From NCBI RefSeq assembly GCF_902459585.1, contig NZ_CABPSC010000001.1:1-64000 (forward strand): DNA of 64,000 nt, given 5' to 3'. The stretch is from Pandoraea nosoerga. Its GTDB lineage: Bacteria; Pseudomonadota; Gammaproteobacteria; Burkholderiales; Burkholderiaceae. Made by a program: the position numbers and the translations under genes. The notes beneath the pieces were generated by a model, which had not been told where the DNA came from, searched no databases, and saw nothing but the letters and a program-made list of their open reading frames with translations. Position 1 is the first letter of the stretch; the number at the start of each line of letters is the position of its first letter. This document shows, piece after piece, positions 26,884 through 36,505 of the stretch.

Positions 26884-27714
26884 ATGTGCCAACTGCTCGG
26901 AATGAATTGCGCGGAACCGACCGACATCACGTTTTCATTTACCGGTTTTGCGGCGCGCGGGGGCGGCACGGATCACCATGCCGACGGCTGGGGTATCGCG
27001 TTCTTCGAGGACAAGGCCTGCCGGCTTTTCATCGATCACCAGGCGGCGGCGAACTCGCCCATTGCCGAGTTGGTGAAGAAGTACCCGATCAAGTCGAAGA
27101 ACGTCATCGCCCACATCCGCAAGGCGACGCAGGGCGTCGTCGAGCTGGAGAACTGCCACCCGTTCCAGCGCGAACTGTGGGGCCGCCACTGGATCTTCGC
27201 CCACAACGGCGATCTGCACGATTACGACCCGTTTCTCTCCGGCGTCTACCAACCGGTCGGTACGACCGACAGCGAGCGCGCGTTCTGCGACATCATGCAG
27301 GGCCTGCGCAAGCGCTTCCCTGGTTCACAGCCGCCGCTCGACGAGCTTTTCCACGCGGTGGAAGACATCACCCGCACGATCACGCGCCACGGCGTGTTCA
27401 ATTTCGTGCTGTCCAACGGACAGGCGCTCATCGCCCATTGCTCCACGCGACTGCATTTCATCGCGCGGCAGTGGCCGTTTACGAAGGCGCATCTGATCGA
27501 CGCCGACTGGGAAATCGATTTCGCGAAGTTCACGACGCCGGCCGATCGCGTGGCCGTCATTGCGACCGTGCCGCTTACCGACAACGAAACCTGGACGACC
27601 TTCGAGCCGGGCGAGCTGATCCTGTTCGAAAAGGGCGCGCCGTCGCTGCGCACCGTCGTGCCGATCCCTGAGGCCGTGCGCCTTCGCAACGCGCAGAACA
27701 CGGCCTGTCAGTAA
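26884..27714 (+). CDS. Class II glutamine amidotransferase (YafJ-like)
   Basis: This 276-residue protein carries an N-terminal nucleophile hydrolase fold. Cys2 follows the initiator methionine (MCQLLGMNC), and AHIRKATQG and FAHNGDL line the glutamine pocket. GGTDHHADGWGIAFFED is typical of the stand-alone YafJ family. Such proteins release ammonia from glutamine for an unknown acceptor; no synthase domain is attached. The ATG at 26884 is required to place the cysteine at position 2. It is convergent with gltL, across a strong bidirectional terminator. Confidence 0.88.
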   Translation: MCQLLGMNCAEPTDITFSFTGFAARGGGTDHHADGWGIAFFEDKACRLFIDHQAAANSPIAELVKKYPIKSKNVIAHIRKATQGVVELENCHPFQRELWGRHWIFAHNGDLHDYDPFLSGVYQPVGTTDSERAFCDIMQGLRKRFPGSQPPLDELFHAVEDITRTITRHGVFNFVLSNGQALIAHCSTRLHFIARQWPFTKAHLIDADWEIDFAKFTTPADRVAVIATVPLTDNETWTTFEPGELILFEKGAPSLRTVVPIPEAVRLRNAQNTACQ

Positions 27715-27780
27715 GGGCCAGGAAGCGCCTGCCGCCGCGCGCGACCGATGGCGCTGGCGGCGCCGGCAGGCGCCCACAAA

Positions 27781-27808
27781 AAAAGCGTGCCCGAGGGCAC
27801 GCTTTTTC
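27781..27808. terminator. Bidirectional rho-independent terminator
   Basis: AAAAAGCGTGCCC and GGGCACGCTTTTT form a 13-bp stem with A and T tails, serving the amidotransferase gene on plus and gltL on minus. Confidence 0.9.
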
Positions 27809-27819
27809 GTTCCGGCGCG

Positions 27820-27855
27820 ATGTGCGGCGTGATGTGCGGCGTGATGTGTTCGATG
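27820..27855. repeat. 12-bp tandem repeat, three copies
   Basis: GATGTGCGGCGT occurs twice exactly, followed by GATGTGTTCGAT. It lies between the terminator and the gltL stop codon. Confidence 0.7.
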
Positions 27856-27874
27856 TCACGCCCGCCGGCATCGA

Positions 27875-28596
<722 letters not shown>

Positions 28597-28600
<4 letters not shown>

Positions 28601-29277
28601 TTCGCCAACCTCTTTTGAAGACGTTTAACCAACATCGAAACCGTGAAGCAGATCACGAAGTAGACCGCTCCGGCAAACACAATCATCGCAGGCAGAGTGC
28701 CGTCACGCTGGCCCACCTGGTACGCCATGCCGAAGAAGTCGGCCAAGGCGATCGCGTACACGAGCGACGTATCCTGGAACAGAATGATGCCCTGCGTGAG
28801 CAGCAACGGCACCATGTTGCGGAACGCCTGCGGCAGCACCACGAGGCCCATCGCCTGCCAGTACGACATGCCCAGCGCGAAGGCGGCGGACATCTGGCCG
28901 CGCGACACGCTCTGGATACCGGCGCGGATGATCTCCGAATAATACGCCGCTTCGAACAGCGAAAAGGCCACCAGTGCCGAGACCATCCGGATATCCCAGG
29001 TCGGCGGCACGTCGAGCAGCGAGCGCAGCACCTGCGGCACGATCAGGAAGAACCACAGCAGCACCATCAGCAGCGGGATCGAGCGGAATACGTTCACGTA
29101 CAGGTCCGCGAACCACTTCAGGACCGTCACCCCCGACAGGCGCATCATTGCGAGCAGCGTGCCCCAGATGATGCCGACGATCACGGCGAGCACCGTGATC
29201 TGCAGCGTGGTGACCATGCCCTTGACGAGCAGCGGCATCGCGTCGATCGCGCCGCCCCAAGCGAAAATCTCACCCAT
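28597..29277 (-). CDS. gltK: Glutamate/aspartate ABC transporter, permease GltK
   Basis: This 226-residue inner-membrane permease has about five helices. The amino acid permease loop [20 protein letters not shown] with EIIRAGI and [17 protein letters not shown] forms the ATPase contact. [15 protein letters not shown] is typical of GltK. The ATG at 29277 overlaps the last base of the gltJ stop, so gltJ, gltK and gltL are tightly linked. Confidence 0.93.
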
Positions 29278-30017
29278 TATTTGCCCCCGATGTAGCCCGG
29301 CAGGCGGGTCTTCGATTCGAGCCAACGCATGAGCATGAGCACGACGATGTTGATGAGCATGTACGCGATCGTCACAGCGATGAACGATTCGTAGCTATGC
29401 GCCGTGTAGTCGATGAGCTGCTTGCCCTGACCGGTCAGCTCGAGCAGGTTCACCGTCGAGATCACGGCCGAATTCTTGAAGATGTTGACGAACTCCGAGG
29501 TGATCGGCGGAATCACCACGCGAAACGCCACCGGCAGCAGCACGAAGCGATACGTCTGCGGCAGCGTGAGTCCCATGGCCAGACCGGCATTCTTCTGGCC
29601 CCTGGGCAGCGAATTGATACCGGAACGCACCTGTTCACACACCCGGGCGGCCGTGAAGAGCCCCAGGCCGACCACACCGGTGAGCAGCGAGACGTTCGAG
29701 GGATTGAGCGAGAACAGCCACTGGCGCACGCCTTCGGGCAGAAAGTCGGGGGCTACGTAGTACCAGAAGAACAACTGCACCAGCAACGGGATGTTCCGGA
29801 ACAGCTCGACGTAAGCCGTCGCGAAGCCGGAGATCCACTTGTTGGGGACGGTGCGCATCACGCCGAGCACGGAGCCGACGATGAGCGCGATGATCCAGCC
29901 GCCGAGGCCCACCTCAAGCGTGAGCTTGAAGCCCGAGACCAGCCACCCGAAGTAGGTGGTGTCCTCGCCGGTGGCCACCGGCTGGAAGAAGAAACTGAAA
30001 TCGAGACCGAGAGCCAT
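29277..30017 (-). CDS. gltJ: Glutamate/aspartate ABC transporter, permease GltJ
   Basis: This 246-residue permease partners GltK in the membrane. [20 protein letters not shown] near the start, [22 protein letters not shown], and [21 protein letters not shown] with [19 protein letters not shown] are closely GltJ-like. It starts 111 bp after the gltI stop, downstream of a strong hairpin terminator, so its expression relies on read-through. Confidence 0.94.
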   Translation of the reverse strand: MALGLDFSFFFQPVATGEDTTYFGWLVSGFKLTLEVGLGGWIIALIVGSVLGVMRTVPNKWISGFATAYVELFRNIPLLVQLFFWYYVAPDFLPEGVRQWLFSLNPSNVSLLTGVVGLGLFTAARVCEQVRSGINSLPRGQKNAGLAMGLTLPQTYRFVLLPVAFRVVIPPITSEFVNIFKNSAVISTVNLLELTGQGKQLIDYTAHSYESFIAVTIAYMLINIVVLMLMRWLESKTRLPGYIGGK

Positions 30018-30045
30018 GATCTCCCCTTTTTCTACTTGTCTTGCT

Positions 30046-30080
30046 TAAAAAGAAGCGGAAGGATCGACTCCTTCCGCTTC
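30046..30080 (-). terminator. Intercistronic terminator between gltI and gltJ
   Basis: GAAGCGGAAGGA (30052-30063), TCGAC loop and TCCTTCCGCTTC (30069-30080) form a perfect 12-bp stem followed by five U residues on the minus strand. It should cut most gltI transcripts before gltJ, giving more binding protein than permease. Confidence 0.85.
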
Positions 30081-30128
30081 AGCATTACGCACCGATAATG
30101 TTCAGCGATCCGTCAAGCCGATGTCGGC

Positions 30129-31037
30129 TTACTTGGCGCCCTGAACGTCGGCATTGTCGTTCGGCGACTTCCAGAGGGCTGCCATTTCGGCCGACGGCGG
30201 GAAGTCCATGTTCGTGCCGCCCAGCGCCGGGATCGGCGACTGGAACCACTTTTTGTAGTCGGCCTGTGCCTTGCCCGACTTCTGGTAGTCCGCGACCGCC
30301 TTGTCGACCAGCTTCTTGAAGGCCGGATCGTCCTTGCGCATCATGCAGCCGTAGGCTTCATACGATTGCGGCTTGCCGACGATGCTGTAGTCCTTGGCAT
30401 CCTTGAACTTGGCGCGCTCGCCGGCGAGCAGGGCGTCATCCATCATGAACGCCACGGCGCGGCCCGAGTGCAGCGTAATGGCTGCCTCGCCGTGATCCTT
30501 GGCGCTGATGATGTTCATGCCCATGTTTTCCTTCTGGTTCATCTCGCGCAGCAGACGCTCCGAGGTCGTACCCGCCGTGGTCACGACGTTCTTGCCCTTG
30601 AGGTCGGCAAAATCCTTCACGCCCGAGCTGTTCTTCGTCAGCAAGCGCGTGCCGATGATGAAGAACGTGTTCGAGAACGCAGCCTGCTTCTGGCGCTCGG
30701 CATTGTTCGTGGTCGAACCGCACTCGATGTCGATGGTGCCGTTCTGCACCAGCGGAATACGGTTTTGCGACGTGATCGGGGTCTGCTTGACGTCCAGCTT
30801 CGGCAGGTTCAGCTCTTTCTTGACTTCCGCCACGATGGCCATCGCGACGTCGTTGGCATAGCCCACGACATTGTGCTGGTTATCGTAGAACGAGAACGGG
30901 ATCGACGATTCGCGGTTACCCAGCGAAATAACGCCGCTGTCCTTGATCTTCTTGAGCGTACCGCTTTCCTGAGCCTGCGCAGCACCTGCCATCAGGCCCA
31001 CACAGCACATCGCCAATGCAATTTTCGAGAGGGTCAT
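30129..31037 (-). CDS. gltI: Glutamate/aspartate-binding periplasmic protein
   Basis: This 302-residue solute-binding protein has a Sec signal peptide (LSKIALAMCCVGLMAGAAQA, then QESG) and a bilobed PAAT-type binding domain. SGVISLGNRESSIPFSFYD, GTIDIECGSTTNNAERQK and GKNVVTTAGTTSERL are typical of GltI. The ATG at 31037 is preceded by AAGGAG. TAGAAT (31068-31073, minus strand) is a possible -10. It stands between gdhA and gltJ, all in one direction, linking glutamate uptake and catabolism. Confidence 0.94.
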   Translation of the reverse strand: MTLSKIALAMCCVGLMAGAAQAQESGTLKKIKDSGVISLGNRESSIPFSFYDNQHNVVGYANDVAMAIVAEVKKELNLPKLDVKQTPITSQNRIPLVQNGTIDIECGSTTNNAERQKQAAFSNTFFIIGTRLLTKNSSGVKDFADLKGKNVVTTAGTTSERLLREMNQKENMGMNIISAKDHGEAAITLHSGRAVAFMMDDALLAGERAKFKDAKDYSIVGKPQSYEAYGCMMRKDDPAFKKLVDKAVADYQKSGKAQADYKKWFQSPIPALGGTNMDFPPSAEMAALWKSPNDNADVQGAK

Positions 31038-31101
31038 TCCTTGGTCTCCTTGGCACAAAACGAATGCATTCTAGCACTGCAATTGCCTATTTTTTTATTC
31101 T

Positions 31102-31152
31102 CGAATGCTCGGAACGTCCGCCTTTTTTGACGTAAATCGCCCCGAACATTCG
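31102..31152. promoter_or_regulatory. Imperfect inverted repeat upstream of gltI
   Basis: CGAATGCTCGG (31102-31112) and CCGAACATTCG (31142-31152) are reverse complements at 10 of 11 positions, 29 bp apart. They lie upstream of the gltI -10 candidate, and no U-tract follows on the minus strand, so a protein-binding site is more likely than a terminator. Confidence 0.4.
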
Positions 31153-31157
31153 GTTTT

Positions 31158-31171
31158 ACGCATTAATGCGT
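31158..31171. promoter_or_regulatory. Perfect 14-bp palindrome ACGCATTAATGCGT
   Basis: It lies between gdhA and gltI, just beyond the inverted repeat, in an AT-rich patch. It is a candidate regulator site for gltI. Confidence 0.4.
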
Positions 31172-31200
31172 ATTACTACTTAGTGCCGCAGCGCCCACGA

Positions 31201-32487
31201 TCAGGGGTACAGGCCACGCATTTCACGGGCCTGAAGAATCCGGCTGCACGCCACGATGAACGCCGCCGTGCGCAGCGACACCTTGTGCTCCTGGGCCACG
31301 TGCCACACGCCGTCGAACGCTTCGCGCATGATGCGCTCCAGACGGTGGTTGATTTCTTCCTCGGTCCAGAAGAAGCTCGAGAAGTCCTGCACCCATTCGA
31401 AGTACGACACGGTCACGCCGCCGGCGTTGGCGACCACGTCCGGCACCACGAGGATGTTCTTGCTGCGCAGGATGTCGTCGGCCGCCGTCGTCGTCGGGCC
31501 GTTCGCGCCTTCGACCACGACCTTTGCGCGGATCTTGTCGGCGTTCTTCTCGGTGATCTGGTTTTCCAGCGCCGCCGGAATCAGGAACTCGCAGTCGAGC
31601 GACCAGAACTCCTCGTCCTTGATCGATTCGGCCGCCGCGAAACCGCCCACGCCGCCGGTCTCGGCCACATGCTTGAGCAGGTTCGGCACGTCCAGGCCGT
31701 CCGACTTGTAAATCGTGCCGGTGTGGTCTTGCACGCCGATGACGTGTGCGCCGGCCTCATGGAACAGGCGTGCGGCGATACCGCCCACGTTGCCGAAGCC
31801 CTGCACGATCACGCGCGCGCCGCGCACGTCCATGCCCAGGCGGCGGGCCGCTTCGCAGCTCACCACGAACACGCCGCGGCCGGTGGCCTCGCGCCGACCG
31901 AGCGAGCCGCCCAGCGAGATCGGCTTGCCGGTCACGACACCGGTGGCGGTGGAACCCTCGTTCATCGAGTAGGTGTCCATCATCCACGCCATGATCTGTT
32001 CATTGGTGTTGACGTCCGGCGCCGGAATGTCCTTCGTCGGGCCGATGATGATGTTGATCTCACTGGTGTAGCGGCGCGTGAGGCGCTCGAGCTCGCCGCG
32101 CGAGAGCTTGCGCGGGTCCACACGGATACCGCCCTTGGCGCCGCCGTAAGGCACGTTCACGGCTGCGTTTTTGACCGACATCCACGCGGACAGAGCCATC
32201 ACTTCGGAGAGCGTGACGTCCTGATGAAAGCGCACGCCGCCCTTGCCGGGGCCGCGCGAGGTGTTGTGCTGCACGCGGTAGCCCTCGAAGTGCGCGATGG
32301 TGCCGTTGTCGAGCTCGATCGGGCAATCGACGATCAGGATGCGCTTCGGGCGCTTGAGGGTTTCGACCCAGCGCGAGAGCGAGCCCAGGTAGGGCGTGAC
32401 GCGATCGACCTGCTGAAGGTAGTTGCCCCACGGGCCGAGGTCGTCGGCCTGAAGGTAGGAAGGCAAGGCATGTGACGTTTGAGACAT
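31201..32487 (-). CDS. gdhA: Glutamate dehydrogenase
   Basis: This 428-residue enzyme interconverts glutamate and 2-oxoglutarate plus ammonia. [14 protein letters not shown] and [14 protein letters not shown] contain the catalytic lysines, [12 protein letters not shown] the NAD-binding loop, and [10 protein letters not shown] the conserved C-terminal segment. The roughly 430-residue length and sequence style fit the hexameric NAD-type enzyme (GudB/RocG-like), which often works in the catabolic direction. The ATG at 32487 has GGAGA about 9 bp ahead. Downstream is the glutamate uptake operon. Confidence 0.95.
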   Translation of the reverse strand: MSQTSHALPSYLQADDLGPWGNYLQQVDRVTPYLGSLSRWVETLKRPKRILIVDCPIELDNGTIAHFEGYRVQHNTSRGPGKGGVRFHQDVTLSEVMALSAWMSVKNAAVNVPYGGAKGGIRVDPRKLSRGELERLTRRYTSEINIIIGPTKDIPAPDVNTNEQIMAWMMDTYSMNEGSTATGVVTGKPISLGGSLGRREATGRGVFVVSCEAARRLGMDVRGARVIVQGFGNVGGIAARLFHEAGAHVIGVQDHTGTIYKSDGLDVPNLLKHVAETGGVGGFAAAESIKDEEFWSLDCEFLIPAALENQITEKNADKIRAKVVVEGANGPTTTAADDILRSKNILVVPDVVANAGGVTVSYFEWVQDFSSFFWTEEEINHRLERIMREAFDGVWHVAQEHKVSLRTAAFIVACSRILQAREMRGLYP

Positions 32488-32828
32488 CTCTGGATTCTCC
32501 GGCTTCAATCAGTGCCCGCACGCAGGCACGACACGAATGGCTCGCACTTTACAAATAACCGTCGAAAACAATCCAATGCCGAAAAAACATGCAACTATGC
32601 AATTCCTGCATAGTTTCCTCATTTCACCGGTTCGTCACGCGAATGGCGGCGAACGCGCGCCAACGCTGGCACCGGGGTCTGTCAACCAATGGGAATTCCC
32701 TGAGGAGCCCCTACTACGCTCCCGGTTTTTTTCCCGGCTTTCCTCCCCTTCCCCTTTCGCCCCTTTCGCCCCTTTCGCCCCCTATTACCCCTTTTCTCCC
32801 CTTTTCACCCCCCTTTTCACCCCCCTTT
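32488..32828. other. gdhA upstream spacer with C/G-run tract
   Basis: This 341-bp region has no gene. The gdhA-proximal part (32530-32620) is AT-rich and should contain the promoter; I cannot fix its hexamers. The distal part is the low-complexity tract at 32743-32835. Confidence 0.5.
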
Positions 32829-32835
32829 TCACCCC
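32743..32835. repeat. Low-complexity C-run tract (G-runs on the minus strand)
   Basis: About ten runs of four to six C residues are separated by short T-rich linkers. CCCCTTTCG repeats with 9-bp period, then TTTTCACCCCCC with 12-bp period. On the minus strand, the coding strand of gdhA, this gives consecutive GGGG runs with loops of three to seven bases, a strong G-quadruplex pattern. It overlaps the stop codon of the LysR gene. Confidence 0.8.
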
Positions 32836-33785
32836 TTGACCTGATCGCGCACCGCCTGCCAGAACGCCTCGACGGCATCGCGCTTGGCGCGCTCGCGCCG
32901 GTGGCTCGCGTCGGTGTAGGCGAGCCGGTCGCGGTACAGGCGGATTTCCATGTCCAGATGCCAAGGCGCGCCCGCCTTGCCGGGCGGGGCGAGGTCCACC
33001 AGTTCGCCGCGCGCAATCGAGTCGACCACGGCGCTCTGCGGCAGGAATGCCACGCCATGCCCGGCGAGCACCATCGCCTTGAGGGCCTCGGCCATGTCGG
33101 TCTCGTAGACCTTGTCCAGATGTGGCGGGTTCGCCGTGTCGCCCACGAGCAGATCCGCCATGCGTCCGAGGTAGGCGTTGGACGTATAGGCGAGATAGGG
33201 CACCGGCGCTTCGGGCGTGCCCGGCAGCCTGAAGCGGGCGCGCTTTTGCGGCGTGGGTGCGCTGTACGGGCTGAAGCGCTCGCTGCCGAGCACCACCATC
33301 TCGTAGCGCGAGGCGTCGAGCTGCAGCGGCTGGCTCGGGTGGTAGTAGCACATCAGCAGATCGCAGCCGCCATCCGTGAGCGACATGGCCGCGTCATGCA
33401 CGTTCAACGCGCGCAAGCGGCTGCGCAAGAGGCCCAGACGCTTTTCCAGCGTCTTGAGCCAGCGCGGGAAGAAGGTCATCGAGAGCGTGTGCGGCACGGC
33501 GAAGTCCAGCACCGAGTGGTCCGCCGAGCGCTGCTCGCGCAGCAGCGCCCGCGCTTCCTGCGCCTGGGCGAGCAGTGCGAGCGCCTGCTCGTAGAAGACG
33601 TCCCCCGCCGGGGTCAGGCGCGTGGGGTAGCTGGAACGGTCGATCAGTTCGCTGCCCAGCCACGCCTCGAGTGCCTGGATGCGGCGCGAGAATGCCGGCT
33701 GCGTCACATGGCGCAGCTCGGCCGAACGGCTGAAACTGTTCGTCTTGGCGAGCGACACGAAGTCCTCGAGCCACTTGATTTCCAT
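32829..33785 (-). CDS. LysR-family transcriptional regulator (HypT/YjiE-like)
   Basis: This 318-residue protein has an N-terminal winged HTH (about 1-60, MEIKWLEDFVSLAKTNSFSR, then HVTQPAFSRRIQALE) and a C-terminal effector domain (about 90-300). The start ...KWLxDFxxL, the TSNAYLGRM segment and the C-terminal ERAKRDAVEAFW resemble E. coli HypT/YjiE, the hypochlorite-responsive regulator, more than typical LysR proteins. The resemblance is from memory and not tested. Its target is unknown. The stop codon is embedded in the G-run tract. Confidence 0.82.
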   Translation of the reverse strand: MEIKWLEDFVSLAKTNSFSRSAELRHVTQPAFSRRIQALEAWLGSELIDRSSYPTRLTPAGDVFYEQALALLAQAQEARALLREQRSADHSVLDFAVPHTLSMTFFPRWLKTLEKRLGLLRSRLRALNVHDAAMSLTDGGCDLLMCYYHPSQPLQLDASRYEMVVLGSERFSPYSAPTPQKRARFRLPGTPEAPVPYLAYTSNAYLGRMADLLVGDTANPPHLDKVYETDMAEALKAMVLAGHGVAFLPQSAVVDSIARGELVDLAPPGKAGAPWHLDMEIRLYRDRLAYTDASHRRERAKRDAVEAFWQAVRDQVKG

Positions 33786-33890
33786 GCGGTGCTCCCGCGT
33801 CGGCGATGTCAGCGCGCTAGTCTACTCAATCGGCGGCGCGGATGACAAACGTGCTCCCGGAGATGCCCGCGCACGGGGCTGCCAGGCCGC

Positions 33891-35804
33891 TCAGGACACG
33901 ACCGTGGCGAAGTGCGACGCCTCGGCGTCTCCCTCGCCGCCACGCCGTTGCTGCTGCAGCGCCCACATCTGCGCGTACAGGCCCTCGGCGCGCAGCAGTT
34001 CGTCGTGCGTGCCGCGCTCCACGATGCGCCCCTTGTCGAGCACGATGATCTGCGCGGCGTGCACCACCGTCGAGAGGCGGTGTGCGATGACCAGCGTCGT
34101 GCGCTCGCGCGCGATGTTGCGCAACTCCGCCTGAATCGCCTGCTCCGAGCGCGAATCGAGCGCCGAGGTCGCTTCGTCGAAAATCAGAATGTGCGGATTC
34201 TTGAGGATGGTCCGCGCAATCGCCACGCGCTGCTTCTCGCCGCCGGAGAGTTTCAGGCCGCGCTCGCCGACCATCGACTCGTACCCCGCGGGCAGGCTTT
34301 CGATGAAATCGTGGATATGCGCGGCGCGCGCGGCCGCGATCACCTCGTCGCGCGAGGCCGACGGATTGCCGTAGGCGATGTTGTAGTAAATCGTGTCGTT
34401 GAACAGCACCGTGTCCTGCGGCACGATGCCGATGGCCGCGCGCAGCGAGTCCTGCGTGACCTCGCGGATGTCCTGGCCGTCGATCGTGATGCGACCAGCG
34501 GGCACGCCGGGAAAGCCCACGTCGTAGAAGCGAAACAGCAGGCGCGAGAGCGTGGACTTGCCCGAGCCGCTGTGGCCCACGACGGCCGTGGTCGTGCCCG
34601 CCGCAACCGTGAAATCGACGTCGTGCAGAATCTGGCGTGTCGGCTCGTAGCCGAAGTTCACATGCTCGAAGCGCACCGTCCCGCCGCTGCATGCGAGCGA
34701 GCGGGCGCCGGGCGGGTCGGCCACTTCGCGATTGACGTCGAGCAGCGTGAACATGCGGTCCATGTCCGTCATGGCCTGCTTGAGTTCGCGGTAGATCACA
34801 CCGAGGAAGTTCAGCGGAATATAGAGCTGGAGCATGAACGTGTTGACGAGCACCAGATCGCCCAGCGTCATGCGTCCGCTCATCACGCCCTGCGTGGCGT
34901 GCCACAGAATCAGGATGAGGCCGGCGGCGATGATCGCCTGCTGGCCGAAGTTGAGCACCGAGAGCGAATTCTGCGAACGGATGGCCGCCGCGCGGTAGCG
35001 CTTCAGGTTCTCGTCGTAGCGCTGCGTCTCGAACGCCTCGTTGCCAAAGTACTTCACCGTCTCGTAATTGATGAGCGAATCGATGGCGCGCGCGTTGGCC
35101 TTCGAATCGAGTTCGTTCATCGTTCGGCGAAAGTGCGTGCGCCACTCCGTGACCTTGACCGTGAACGTGATGTAGAGCACCAGCGCGCCGAGCGTGACAA
35201 TTGCGTAGAACGCGTCGTAGCGCGCCACGAAGAAGCCGAGCACCAGCGCCACTTCGATCACCGTGGGCAGGATGCTGTAGAGCGAGTACGAGATCATCGA
35301 CTGGATGCCTCGCGTGCCGCGCTCGATGTCGCGGCTCATGCCGCCGGTCTGCCGCTCGAGATGAAAGCGCAGCGAGAGCGCGTGGAGATGCCGGAACACC
35401 TTGAGCGCGATCTGCCGCACGGCGCTTTCGGTCACCTTCGAGAACAGGATTTCGCGCAGCTCGGTGAAAAGCGACGTGGACAGCCGCACGAGCCCGTAGG
35501 CGATCACCAGCAGGCCAAGGCCGCCCACCACGATCAGGCTCGGGTCGGCCGACGCCCGCGCGGCGGTCGAGAGCGCCGCCACCGGCCCGAGGGCGTCGAC
35601 AATGTGCTTCATGAGGATGGGCACGCCCAGGTTAGCCACCTTGGCGAGCACGAGGCACGACAGCGCGAGCGCGACGCGTGCGCGAAATTCCAGCAGATAC
35701 GGCAGCAGCGACTTGATGACCTGCCAGTCGCCGCGGGCCGGCCGGGCATGGTTCCGAGAACCGGAGGCCGCCGGCGCGGGTTCGGCCGCAGTGAAACGTC
35801 TCAT
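33891..35804 (-). CDS. Atm1-type ABC transporter, fused permease/ATPase
   Basis: This 637-residue half-transporter has six membrane helices (about 40-330) and an ATPase domain (about 375-620). Walker A is GHSGSGKST, signature LSGGEKQRVAIAR, Walker B ILIFDEATSALD, and H-loop VIAHRLST. FHLERQTGGMSRDIERGTRGI and NYETVKYFGNEAFE are hallmarks of the ABCB7/Atm1 family. Bacterial members export glutathione-bound metals or polysulfides. It is divergent from the thioesterase gene. Confidence 0.92.
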   Translation of the reverse strand: MRRFTAAEPAPAASGSRNHARPARGDWQVIKSLLPYLLEFRARVALALSCLVLAKVANLGVPILMKHIVDALGPVAALSTAARASADPSLIVVGGLGLLVIAYGLVRLSTSLFTELREILFSKVTESAVRQIALKVFRHLHALSLRFHLERQTGGMSRDIERGTRGIQSMISYSLYSILPTVIEVALVLGFFVARYDAFYAIVTLGALVLYITFTVKVTEWRTHFRRTMNELDSKANARAIDSLINYETVKYFGNEAFETQRYDENLKRYRAAAIRSQNSLSVLNFGQQAIIAAGLILILWHATQGVMSGRMTLGDLVLVNTFMLQLYIPLNFLGVIYRELKQAMTDMDRMFTLLDVNREVADPPGARSLACSGGTVRFEHVNFGYEPTRQILHDVDFTVAAGTTTAVVGHSGSGKSTLSRLLFRFYDVGFPGVPAGRITIDGQDIREVTQDSLRAAIGIVPQDTVLFNDTIYYNIAYGNPSASRDEVIAAARAAHIHDFIESLPAGYESMVGERGLKLSGGEKQRVAIARTILKNPHILIFDEATSALDSRSEQAIQAELRNIARERTTLVIAHRLSTVVHAAQIIVLDKGRIVERGTHDELLRAEGLYAQMWALQQQRRGGEGDAEASHFATVVS

Positions 35805-35849
35805 GATGAAGTGGGGGGGCGGCGTCCGGCTCGCGCGAGGGCTTTCCGC

Positions 35850-35855
35850 TAAAAT
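35850..35855 (+). promoter_or_regulatory. Putative -10 element of the thioesterase gene
   Basis: TAAAAT on the plus strand, about 190 bp before the ATG. The long leader contains ACCCGGCG/CGCCGGGT (35879-35911) as a hairpin. Confidence 0.4.
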
Positions 35856-36046
35856 CGTCGATGGCGTATTTTCGCAGAACCCGGCGTCTCATGCTGAGCC
35901 GGCGCCGGGTGAGCTCCCGCCTCGGCGGGCTGCGCAGCGGCCCTCCGAGGCCCGCGCCAGTCCGGCCGTCGGGTATGACGCGCGCTTCGCCGTGTTTCCC
36001 GGCCCGCCGGACTTTTCCGGCTCCCCCGGCTCACGCAAGGAATCTC

Positions 36047-36466
36047 ATGAGTACCCCGACCCCTGCCCTCACGGCCCTGCCCGAAGAAAAACAACTGGCG
36101 TTGCGCGTGATGCCGATGCCCGCCGACGCCAACGCCCACGGCGACGTCTTCGGCGGCTGGATCATGTCGCAAGTCGACATCGCCGGCTCCATTCCGGCGG
36201 CCCAGCGCGCCAACGGCCGGGTAGCCACCATCGCCGTCAACTCGTTCCTGTTCAAGGAGCCGGTCTTCGTCGGCGATCTGCTGAGCTTTTACGCGACCAT
36301 CGTGAAGACGGGAAACACGTCGATCACCGTCTACGTCGAGGCATATGCGCAGCGCATGCGCCTGTCGCACGAGATCGTCAAAGTCACCGAGGCGATGGTC
36401 ACCTACGTGGCCACCGACGAGGACCGCCGCCCGCGCCCGCTGCCCAAGCTCGACGCACCGGCGTGA
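36047..36466 (+). CDS. Acyl-CoA thioesterase, YciA-like hotdog protein
   Basis: This 139-residue hotdog-fold hydrolase cleaves acyl-CoA to free acid and CoA. MPADANAHGDVFGGWIMSQVD contains the catalytic Asn/His/Asp loop of the YciA family (split here as NAHGDVFGGW), and VNSFLFKEPVFVGDLLSFYA matches the second conserved block. I use the ATG at 36047 with AAGGAATCTC before it; the frame is open back to 35861, but that part looks like leader. It lies next to the fatty-acid oxidation block on the opposite strand. Confidence 0.9.
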   Translation: MSTPTPALTALPEEKQLALRVMPMPADANAHGDVFGGWIMSQVDIAGSIPAAQRANGRVATIAVNSFLFKEPVFVGDLLSFYATIVKTGNTSITVYVEAYAQRMRLSHEIVKVTEAMVTYVATDEDRRPRPLPKLDAPA

Positions 36467-36505
36467 GCGCGCTGGCATGCCGGCCCGGCCGAGCGGCGGG
36501 CGGGC

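Noticed and set aside
32685-32735. Terminator for the LysR gene in the CCCGG-T7-CCCGG segment
   Set aside because: The two CCCGG blocks are direct, not inverted, repeats, so they form no hairpin.
35861-36046. N-terminal extension of the thioesterase by 62 codons
   Set aside because: Arg/Pro-rich and unlike hotdog proteins; the ATG would lie at or before the predicted start of transcription.
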